Source: a virus. Taken from it: a stretch of 48,021 nucleotides of DNA. Positions 42,470 to 48,021 of the stretch are shown here, one piece after another. The translations under genes and the position numbers were made by a program. Within the stretch, counting starts at the first letter, position 1; each line of letters begins with the position of its first letter. The notes below the pieces were generated by a model. It was not told the origin of the DNA. It did not search any database and saw only the letters and a program-made list of their open reading frames with translations. The stretch spans positions 1 through 48,021 of IMG/VR virus record IMGVR_UViG_3300050821_009329. One strand, 5' to 3'.

Positions 42470-43306
42470 ATGGCAACGAACCAATACGTGATCCAGTATA
42501 TAAACTCGGTGCTGAGCAAAGCAAGCGAGAATATTCTGGAGCACTTCGTCATCGACATGGAGCCGGAAGAGCTTTACGCGATGATCTGCGGCGGCGACAA
42601 CGATATGCTGGCGACGTTCAGTCGGGCAGCAGGCTACTTGCCGAAGGATAACTTCTTCGGGCAGGTCAAGGTCCCGGTGCTTATGCACGGTCGCTATCAG
42701 AGCATACAGTTGAAGTTCAACGTGTCGATGGAGAGCTGCGCCAAGTATCGCAGCTATTTCATTCCTGAGAGTGTAGCCGCCATTACTCCGGAGAGTAACC
42801 TATACGAGAAAATCCTCCCTGCCATCACCCTGGCGCAGGACTGGCAGATCAGCATGAACCTGTTCGAGCAGTTTTCTCCGGTGCTCAGCACCGACCAGAT
42901 CGCTTTCGTCTTGCCTTGGCTCAGGGAGCTGGGGCGCGATGCCTGGGAAGAGACCAAGGACCTGCCCGATCACTTCAGCTTTGCTTCTCAGCATGGCATG
43001 GGCTATGCGTCGGCCAAGCGCTTCGAGACCATCAGGGTGGCGCTCAGGCGCCTGGGCAACCCCGGCAGGTCGACGACCCCGGCGCTGACCAAGCGCGTCA
43101 ACGAGGCCACGCGCATCGGCGACAGGCTGTTCTCGCAGTGGCGCATGCTGAAGAAAGAGAAGGCGAGGAGGCAGCGGGGCAGCTTCGTCTCGGTCGCCCT
43201 TGACAATGTGCTGCTGCCGGAGTGGTATAGGACCGACATGCAGGATATACTGCACACCTGGGAGCAGCACCGGCTGGGGCTAGGTCATGATGACTCTGGA
43301 GAGTAA
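42470..43306 (+). CDS. Third protein of the AAA+/VWA module, unknown family (278 aa)
   Basis: Helical, with W/L-rich segments (ILPAITLAQDWQISMNLFEQF, VLPWLRELGRDAWEETKDLPDHF) and a basic C-terminal part (RMLKKEKARRQRGSF). The ATG follows palindrome 42451-42468, and the stop is the TAA of palindrome 43290-43307 (ending DDSGE). A copy at 42782-42799 reads ITPESN in frame. Its place suggests an adaptor or substrate of the ATPase-VWA pair. Confidence 0.65.
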   Translation: MATNQYVIQYINSVLSKASENILEHFVIDMEPEELYAMICGGDNDMLATFSRAAGYLPKDNFFGQVKVPVLMHGRYQSIQLKFNVSMESCAKYRSYFIPESVAAITPESNLYEKILPAITLAQDWQISMNLFEQFSPVLSTDQIAFVLPWLRELGRDAWEETKDLPDHFSFASQHGMGYASAKRFETIRVALRRLGNPGRSTTPALTKRVNEATRIGDRLFSQWRMLKKEKARRQRGSFVSVALDNVLLPEWYRTDMQDILHTWEQHRLGLGHDDSGE

Positions 43307-43309
43307 CCA

Positions 43310-43501
43310 ATGCCGAAGCATAGATTGACCTACGAAGAGATGGCGCAGCGTTGCGCTCGTGCCGAAGTGCGCGAGAACAACCTGCTCGCTGCGATCAAGC
43401 AGGCCATCAAGGAGCTGGATGGCGACGGCGACGGCGAGCACCAGGACGAGGACGCCGCGCTAGGCACGCTCAAGGCGGCGCTGAAAGCTAACAAGTCGTG
43501 A
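43310..43501 (+). CDS. Small charged hypothetical protein (63 aa)
   Basis: MPKHRLTYEEMAQRCARAEVRENNLLAAIKQAIKEL then an acidic stretch (DGDGDGEHQDED). A coiled-coil-like helix. The ribosome-binding site is the palindrome that also ends the previous gene. The stop overlaps the next GTG (GTGA). Confidence 0.6.
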   Translation: MPKHRLTYEEMAQRCARAEVRENNLLAAIKQAIKELDGDGDGEHQDEDAALGTLKAALKANKS

Positions 43502-43620
43502 GTATTATCCGCATCATGCTGGCGGGGGTTATGTTCGGCGAGGGTGTAGGTGCGATGCTGCGTAGCGTCTCCGCTGGCATTGAGATCATGCTGGCGTCTG
43601 TGATCATGGCAATCATTTAG
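43498..43620 (+). CDS. Tiny membrane-associated protein (40 aa)
   Basis: GTG start overlapping the previous stop (GTGA at 43498-43501); product MSIIRIMLAGVMFGEGVGAMLRSVSAG..., hydrophobic throughout, Met-rich. It ends 8 bases before the ATG of the next gene. The coupling pattern supports it; a Shine-Dalgarno is lacking. Confidence 0.45.
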   Translation: MSIIRIMLAGVMFGEGVGAMLRSVSAGIEIMLASVIMAII

Positions 43621-43628
43621 GAGCTATC

Positions 43629-44477
43629 ATGAACGACGAACCGTCAGTTGCACGGCTGGATCGCGATCTGGCCAAGGCGTCTACCACACTCACTGAGCAG
43701 GAAGCCCGCTTCCTGGTGGATGCCTACTACCTGATGCAGGATGGTCGCAAGCGCGGCGACAATCAGGTGCGCGCCATGAAGGCGGAGCCGCACACGGTGA
43801 TTGCCTGGCTGACCACGCAATACGATACTCTCGAGAGTCAAACCAAGCGCTCGCTGGATCGCTACAGCGACGCCCATCCCGTCGGCAGGTGGATGAAGTC
43901 GATCTATGGCATCGGGCCGGTGATCGCTGCCGGGCTGCTGGCCCATATCGACATCAAGAAGGCGCCGACGGCAGGACACATCTGGCGCTTCGCCGGGCTG
44001 GACCCAACCAGCAAATGGGGCAAGGGCGAGAAGCGACCGTGGAACGCGCAACTTAAAACTCTCTGCTGGAAGATCGGCCAGAGCTTCATGAAGTTCCACG
44101 CCAGCGACGAGTGCGTCTACGGGCACATCTACCGGGACAGGAAGGCATACGAGACCAGCCGTAACGAGTTGGGTAACAACGCCGCGCTCGCTGCCCAGAT
44201 ACTCACCGAGAAGAAGTTCGACAAGACTACGGAAGCGTATAAGGCGCTGAGCACCGGCAAGCTACCGCTGGGGCAGATCGACGCCCGCGCCCGCAGATAC
44301 GCCGTCAAACTTTTCCTCAGCCATCTCCAGTGTGTCTGGTGGTTCGTCGATACCGGCACGCTGCCGCCCGACCCCTACGTCATCGCGCATAAGGGGCATG
44401 CGCACTACATCCCCGTGCCGAACTCCATGGTGATCCCAGGGCTGTTCGAGGCTTTGCAAGCGAAGGGGTGGGCATGA
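43629..44477 (+). CDS. IS110/IS116 transposase C-terminal-domain-like protein
   Basis: 282 aa. SIYGIGPVIAAGLLAHIDIK...AGHIWRFAGLDP...GEKRPWNAQLKTLCWKIGQSF matches the helix-hairpin-helix/Tnp2 part of IS110-type transposases (GIG...A..l.aeiGd..rF....~lasyaGL.P). The N-terminal DEDD (RuvC-like) domain of these enzymes is absent, and no flanking element ends are seen. So it is a domesticated DNA-binding protein or unrelated phage HhH protein, not an active IS. GGAG precedes the ATG. Confidence 0.65.
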   Translation: MNDEPSVARLDRDLAKASTTLTEQEARFLVDAYYLMQDGRKRGDNQVRAMKAEPHTVIAWLTTQYDTLESQTKRSLDRYSDAHPVGRWMKSIYGIGPVIAAGLLAHIDIKKAPTAGHIWRFAGLDPTSKWGKGEKRPWNAQLKTLCWKIGQSFMKFHASDECVYGHIYRDRKAYETSRNELGNNAALAAQILTEKKFDKTTEAYKALSTGKLPLGQIDARARRYAVKLFLSHLQCVWWFVDTGTLPPDPYVIAHKGHAHYIPVPNSMVIPGLFEALQAKGWA

Positions 44478-44602
44478 CAATCTGGTTGGCCTTGACCGAT
44501 GTTGGCGCGTGGTGGGTCGGCGATCATCGTGCCGTTCTGATCATCACGCTGCTGTTTGCTGCATCGCTGCTTGTTGATGCACTGAGTTACTCTAGAGGGT
44601 AA
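44474..44602 (+). CDS. Tiny membrane protein (42 aa)
   Basis: The ATG overlaps the previous stop (ATGA). MTIWLALTDVGAWWVGDHRAVLIITLLFAASLLVDALSYSRG: one membrane segment. The last codons and the stop are in palindrome 44586-44603. Confidence 0.5.
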   Translation: MTIWLALTDVGAWWVGDHRAVLIITLLFAASLLVDALSYSRG

Positions 44603-44607
44603 TGAAC

Positions 44608-44826
44608 ATGTCACGCCAGGATATCACTGTGCATCGTTGGAAATATACGTGCGACAGATGCGGGCGAGTCGACGTGCCAGTGGAGACTGGGACCCGATGG
44701 GCGTGGATCAGCGGTCAGGTGGATGGCGTGGCCGACGACGAAACATTCCTTGTTCCCCGATTGAGGGGAGATATATGCCCGACCTGCATTGCCTCGTTCA
44801 GGCAATGGTGGAACCAGCCGAAATAG
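44608..44826 (+). CDS. Small zinc-ribbon protein (72 aa)
   Basis: WKYTCDRCGRVDVP...RGDICPTCIASFRQWW: two CxxC pairs about 40 residues apart, a treble-clef or zinc-ribbon arrangement. GAGGG of the palindrome serves as the ribosome-binding site (ATG at 44602 is an alternative). The tandem array starts three bases after its stop. Confidence 0.7.
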   Translation: MSRQDITVHRWKYTCDRCGRVDVPVETGTRWAWISGQVDGVADDETFLVPRLRGDICPTCIASFRQWWNQPK

Positions 44827-44828
44827 GT

Positions 44829-45919
44829 GAGAGCACCGCGACCAATGAGCGAGCCGCAGAGGCGGAGAGCACCATCCCACAGGAGCGAGCCCAAGCAGGC
44901 GAGAGCACCATAGTCTTGTGAGCGAGCCATCGCCTATGAGAGCGCCATTATCGAGAAGCGAGCCACCCGCGACGAGAGTGCCGACATGCATGAGCGAGCC
45001 CAATCCGCTGAGAGAACCAAGAGACATGAAGCGAGCCAGCCCGCACGAGAGCACCATGGGTGCAGAGCGAACCTTGTCTATGGAGAGCACCATGGGAGCA
45101 GAGTGAGCCCGATTACCACGAGAGCACCAATGCACTGGAGCGAGCCGACAGTGAGTAGAGGACCGAGGAAGCGGAGCGAGCCATAGTAGCTGAGAGCACC
45201 AGGAACGCTGAGCGAGTCATCGTCAGTGAAAGCATCAAGGACTACGAGCGAGCCAAGATAAATGAGGGCACCACATTTCTTGAGCGAGCCGTAGTAGATG
45301 AGAGCGCCAATGTCTGTGAGCGAGCCACTACCCTAGAGAGTAACTATTTGGCGTGAGCGAGCCGTCTGTGTCGAACTAGTATCGAGATGCGTGAGCGAGC
45401 CCTATCAGGGTAGAGTGCCAAGTATGCAGGAGCGAGTCTACATCGTAAGAGAGTGCCAAGGGACATGAGCGAGCCGGGACGCACGAGAGAATCATCTAAG
45501 TGGAGCGAGCCCTGTCAAGCGAAAGTATCATGGCTATTGAGCGAGCCCAATAGAGGAAGAGCACCATCCCCAATGAGCGAGCCCTGTCAACGGAGAGTGC
45601 CCATAGTATTGAGCGAGCCACTACTCGCGAGAGTAACCATTATCTATGAGCGAGTCAGTTCATCTGAGAGCGCCATTGGATGAGAACGAGCCTTTGAGGA
45701 TGAGAGCGCCCAAATAGAAGGAGCGAGCCGCAAGCATCGTGAGTGCCGTTCATAGCGAGCGAGCCCAAGACACTGAGGACACCACACATCAAGAGCGAGC
45801 CTGACCAATTGATAGCGCCAACATCAGCGAGCGAGCCATTGCCCTTGAGAGTAACAAGACTTCAGAGCGAGCCCACTGATCCAGAGAGCACCGTTGATGG
45901 CGAGCGAGCCGTATCACAG
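44829..45919 (+). repeat. 36-bp-period tandem array, block 1
   Basis: About 30 units of GAGCGAGCC-N9-GAGAGCACC-N9. Conserved 9-mers alternate every 18 bp; the 9-base spacers between them are almost all different (sometimes 10 bases). All copies face the same way. In three units, GAGAGCACC is replaced in phase by GAGAGTAAC (ends at 45344, 45637 and 45855), the arm of the genome-wide palindrome. Stop codons and 10-base spacers break every frame. No gene in this block can be supported. Confidence 0.9.
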
Positions 45920-45929
45920 AGGAGCGACC

Positions 45930-46064
45930 ATGCGACGCCTGCGCACCATACTGGGCCTTGCATTATGGCTACCGGCGCTGCTACTATGCGTCACCGTGGT
46001 GCCGCTCTACGAGTGGCTGCACGACAAATGGCATCCAGCACGAAAGAAGTGGCCCCCGATATGA
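45930..46064 (+). CDS. Tiny membrane protein inside the array (44 aa)
   Basis: MRRLRTILGLALWLPALLLCVTVVPLYEWLHDKWHPARKKWPPI: basic N-terminus, one membrane segment and an amphipathic tail. AGAGGAG lies before the ATG, directly after the last unit of block 1. The stop falls in the palindrome used by the next gene. Confidence 0.6.
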   Translation: MRRLRTILGLALWLPALLLCVTVVPLYEWLHDKWHPARKKWPPI

Positions 46065-46078
46065 CTCCACAGAGTAAC

Positions 46079-46282
46079 ATGGCTTCACTGGTCCTGCGCC
46101 GCCTCGCCGACGTTCACGCTTTCCTGGTCGGCGCCAATCGGCACTTCCATGCCGCCGCCGTCCAGTCTGCCATCGAGCGTATCGAGAACGATGCCAAGCA
46201 TCTGCGCCGTGCCCACATGCGTATCGAGGCATTGAAGAAGGCGCTGGATGCCGAGATCAAAGCGCGCGATCAATCGGAGTAA
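46079..46282 (+). CDS. Small coiled-coil protein inside the array (67 aa)
   Basis: MASLVLRRLADVHAFLVGANRHFHAAAVQSAIERIENDAKHLRRA... is a long amphipathic helix pair. The ATG follows palindrome 46061-46078. Flanked on both sides by array blocks. Function unknown. Confidence 0.6.
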   Translation: MASLVLRRLADVHAFLVGANRHFHAAAVQSAIERIENDAKHLRRAHMRIEALKKALDAEIKARDQSE

Positions 46283-46294
46283 GCCGTTGTGCCG

Positions 46295-46520
46295 GAGAGC
46301 ACCATTGAAACAGAGCGAGCCGTCAATGTAGAGAGAGCCAGCTCACATGAGCGAGCCATCGTGGTCGGATAGTATCATGGGACGAGAGCGAGCCATAAAT
46401 GTTGTGAGCACCCCAATAGAAGAGCGAGCCATCTGGATCGAGAGCACCATAGTGCTTGAGCGAGCCGCAAACACTGTGAGCACCCAAGTAGGAGAGCGAG
46501 CCATGCTGATGGAGGGCACC
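46295..46520 (+). repeat. 36-bp-period tandem array, block 2
   Basis: Six units of the same GAGCGAGCC / GAGAGCACC pattern with nine-base spacers. The last GAGGGCACC ends two bases before the ATG of the next gene and supplies its Shine-Dalgarno (GGAGGG). The preceding unit begins a seven-codon minigene (ATG at 46503, TGA overlapping the next ATG). Confidence 0.9.
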
Positions 46521-46522
46521 GA

Positions 46523-46720
46523 ATGAAACGAGCGAACCTGGATGCCGATGATCCTACTAGGAAGATGCGCCGGGACGCTGCTGCTTGCGAGCGGCAGATC
46601 GCCTGGCTGACCTGGCTGCTGGGCACCAAGCTCGGCAAGTATCATCGGACGATGGTCGAGAAGGAGTTGCATGAGCACCACAAGACGCTGGCTGACTGCC
46701 GATCAAAGCTTACTCGCTAG
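46523..46720 (+). CDS. Small charged helical protein inside the array (65 aa)
   Basis: MKRANLDADDPTRKMRRDAAACERQIAWLTWLLGTKLGKYHRTMVEKELHEHHKTLADCRSKLTR is helical and basic with two Cys. Its ribosome-binding site is an array repeat, so the array and the gene are functionally joined. The end overlaps palindrome 46709-46726. Confidence 0.65.
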   Translation: MKRANLDADDPTRKMRRDAAACERQIAWLTWLLGTKLGKYHRTMVEKELHEHHKTLADCRSKLTR

Positions 46721-46741
46721 AGTAACTTAGCCGCAGAGGCC

Positions 46742-46909
46742 GAGAGTTCCGTGAAAGCTGAGCGAGTCAGGGTCGCCGAGAGCACCGTCGAACACGAGCG
46801 AGCCAGAACTAATGAGAGCGCCATGGAGCGTGAGCGAGCCAATAGATATGAGAGCACCATAGGATGTGAGCGAGCCTAGGTCATGAGAGAGCGCCAGAGT
46901 AAACGAGCG
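46742..46909 (+). repeat. 36-bp-period tandem array, block 3
   Basis: Four full units and a truncated last one (GAGCG at 46905-46909). The first member is degenerate (GAGAGTTCC). The block ends just before the ribosome-binding site of the 72-aa gene. Confidence 0.85.
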
Positions 46910-46927
46910 TTATAGGAGAGAACGACA

Positions 46928-47146
46928 ATGAACAACGCAAAGAGAAAGAGCGTCGTCTTCACGGGCCGCATCTGGCAGAAGCCAAGCGGTGAAATCGTTA
47001 TCGCTGGCATCGACAAGAAGTTCATGTCGACCGTCAGCATCAATCCAGGAGCTACTAAGCGCAGGCATGCGCATCTCTACAACCACTTCAAGCGCATCCT
47101 CGTGCAGGAACACGGCTCCAACCTTCGTAGCATTCGCCGTAAGTGA
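46928..47146 (+). CDS. Small basic hypothetical protein (72 aa)
   Basis: MNNAKRKSVVFTGRIWQKPSGEIVIAGIDKKFMSTVSINPGATKRRHAHLYNHFKRIL..., beta-rich with a basic C-terminus, possibly nucleic-acid-binding. AGGAGAG precedes the ATG by 8 bases. First gene after the array. Confidence 0.65.
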   Translation: MNNAKRKSVVFTGRIWQKPSGEIVIAGIDKKFMSTVSINPGATKRRHAHLYNHFKRILVQEHGSNLRSIRRK

Positions 47147-47154
47147 GGATACCG

Positions 47155-47511
47155 ATGAAAGCCGAACAAGACCGACGTTACCACGTCTCGCATTACTACG
47201 TGCTGGATCGGCACAAGAAGCCGGTGCCCTGCACCGACATGAAGGCTTGGCATCATTGGATGCAGAGCGCCAACCGGGTGCTGCGGCGTAGCGGCAACAA
47301 CAAGACCTACGTGGCCACCGTCTTCCTCGGCATCGACAAGGCGCACGCCAAGCGCCAGGGGAGCTACGTCGATCCGCCGCTGCTCTTCGAGGTGCGCATG
47401 TTCCGCAGCAACTCCACCCATATGGTCGAGTCATATGCTACCTGGGGCGGGGCTGAGCTGGCCCACGACCGCATGGTGCGCGAGCTTATACCTACTAATG
47501 ATTACGCCTAA
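47155..47511 (+). CDS. Conserved phage hypothetical protein (118 aa)
   Basis: YHVSHYYVLDRHKKPVPC...WHHWMQSANRVL...VATVFLGID...PLLFEVRMF...ESYATWGGAELAHDRMVREL. The pattern 'W..w......v......vsTvFLGid......pplLFEtmvf.......~.tw.eA..gH...v' belongs to a widespread phage protein of unknown role. Start at MKAEQ with GAGGAT upstream. Confidence 0.75.
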   Translation: MKAEQDRRYHVSHYYVLDRHKKPVPCTDMKAWHHWMQSANRVLRRSGNNKTYVATVFLGIDKAHAKRQGSYVDPPLLFEVRMFRSNSTHMVESYATWGGAELAHDRMVRELIPTNDYA

Positions 47512-47554
47512 TGACTATATGTTACTCTCGAGAGTTGTGTAAAGGAGTGTAAAG

Positions 47555-47737
47555 ATGACTAATCCGATTGTCGTAGTGGAGTGCGAGTTGGACGCCGTGA
47601 CCAAGAACACGGTGCGCTACGCCGAGATCGGCAGCACCCATATCCGCACCATCTACGTGGAGAAGGGCTTGCTGGCCGTGCCTTACCCGAACCGGATCGA
47701 GGTCACGGTGCGGGCCGTCGAAGGGAAGCCAACATAA
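47555..47737 (+). CDS. Small hypothetical protein (60 aa)
   Basis: MTNPIVVVECELDAVTKNTVRYAEIGSTHIRTIYVEKGLLAVPYPNRIEVTV... is a beta-rich small protein. AAAGGAG lies 7-8 bases upstream; palindrome 47521-47538 is in its leader. It resembles small phage proteins of unknown role. Confidence 0.65.
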   Translation: MTNPIVVVECELDAVTKNTVRYAEIGSTHIRTIYVEKGLLAVPYPNRIEVTVRAVEGKPT

Positions 47738-47752
47738 GGAGAAGCAGCTATC

Positions 47753-48021
47753 ATGGCCGTATCGAAGTGGAAGACGCGCGACGCAACGCTGGCCGACGCC
47801 GCCAACGAAGCCTATAGCGAGTTCACGGCACTAGGCGAGGAGATGCGCGCCTGGGCCGAGAGCCTCGAAGAGAAGTTCTCCACGACTGACCGCTATGCCC
47901 GCGTCACGGAGGCTGCGGACACCCTGGAAGGGCTTAGCGAGCCTAGCTACCCCGACTGGGCCAGCAACGCTAAAGTTCAGATCAGCGAGCTTGCCAAGCC
48001 GCCACGCAAAGTCTCACGCGC
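47753..48021 (+). CDS. Hypothetical protein, runs off the right edge
   Basis: At least 89 residues: MAVSKWKTRDATLADAANEAYSEFTALGEEMRAWAESLEEKF..., acidic and helical, with no stop before the edge. AAGGAGAAGC precedes the ATG. Family not recognised. Confidence 0.65.
   Translation, partial: MAVSKWKTRDATLADAANEAYSEFTALGEEMRAWAESLEEKFSTTDRYARVTEAADTLEGLSEPSYPDWASNAKVQISELAKPPRKVSR

Larger units (their letters stand above)
464..47538. repeat. Dispersed 17-18 bp palindrome family (nearly 60 copies)
   Basis: Consensus GTTACTCYSGRGAGTAAC. Copies start at 464, 1664, 3132, 4138, 5433, 7145, 8169, 9881, 11082, 12407, 13709 (degenerate), 15018, 17313, 18508 (degenerate), 18977, 20166, 20868, 22428, 23044, 23763, 25233, 27124, 27892, 28589, 29466, 30967, 31874, 33549, 35178 (degenerate), 35644, 35882, 36279, 36920, 37040, 37304, 38166, 38518, 38621, 38797, 39084, 39517, 40137, 40426, 40717, 41010, 41397, 41961, 42451, 42782, 43290, 43824, 44586, 45327, 45620, 45838, 46061, 46709 and 47521. 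Several are perfect dyads. They lie before starts, across stops and in the middle of frames on both strands. Confidence 0.95.

Noticed and set aside
43629-44477. Active IS110 insertion sequence
   Set aside because: The catalytic N-terminal domain is missing and no element ends or target duplications were seen.
44829-45919. A gene for a repetitive protein (E-R-A-x-x-x-E-S-T-x-x-x or S-E-P frames)
   Set aside because: Frames are broken every few units by stops and 10-base spacers, and the 9-mers are conserved at all codon positions. The selection is on the DNA or RNA sequence.
44829-46909. CRISPR array
   Set aside because: Repeats are 9 bp and spacers 9 bp, two repeat types alternate, and no cas genes are near. 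This is outside any CRISPR format.

Overview
The window is part of a tailed-phage genome, most likely a podovirus of a Gram-negative, probably proteobacterial, host. Support comes from a complete virion gene set without a tape-measure protein or major tail-tube protein, internal virion proteins with a lytic-transglycosylase-like domain and a zincin motif, a peptidase-M15 endolysin, and sigma70-like promoters. No integrase, DNA polymerase, helicase or RNA polymerase is visible and both ends cut through genes, so this is not a complete genome. The host cannot be fixed from the sequence.

Layout. The left three quarters (1 to about 35.8 kb) is one long leftward late operon. In order of transcription it holds an Acb2/Tad1-like small protein, large terminase, a PGDYG-like protein, portal, several small Gly/Lys-rich proteins, scaffold, major capsid protein, head-tail adaptors, two paralogous neck/tail proteins, a LAGLIDADG homing endonuclease, four tail-fibre genes, a block of tiny membrane proteins with the endolysin, a beta-propeller-like protein, a tail-tube/hub-like protein, a collagen-like protein, a GNAT-like protein and three very large internal virion proteins. 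Start and stop codons mostly overlap (ATGA, GTGA or TAATG), so the operon is tightly coupled. One gene, a candidate small terminase (33087-33629), runs against the operon. The late operon starts at a strong promoter (35785-35757) followed at once by two tandem hairpins, the first with a U-tract.

The right quarter (36.3 to 48.0 kb) is transcribed rightwards and holds mostly small accessory genes. It includes two good promoters (37130-37157 and 39451-39479), a MoxR-type AAA+ ATPase with a VWA/metallopeptidase partner, a protein resembling only the C-terminal part of IS110/IS116 transposases, and many tiny membrane or cysteine-containing proteins.

Two repeat systems are the most remarkable content. 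The first is a 17-18 bp palindrome, consensus GTTACTCYSGRGAGTAAC, present in nearly 60 copies across both halves. Its right arm carries a Shine-Dalgarno-like GGAGAG just before many start codons, its TAA often ends the upstream gene, and many further copies lie inside reading frames, where they read V-T-P-E-S-N or V-T-P-G-V-T. The second is a tandem array (44829-46909, in three blocks separated by tiny genes) with a 36-bp period: GAGCGAGCC, nine variable bases, GAGAGCACC, nine variable bases. At three places the GAGAGCACC slot is replaced, in phase, by the palindrome arm GAGAGTAAC, which links the two systems. I know of no described system that matches this.
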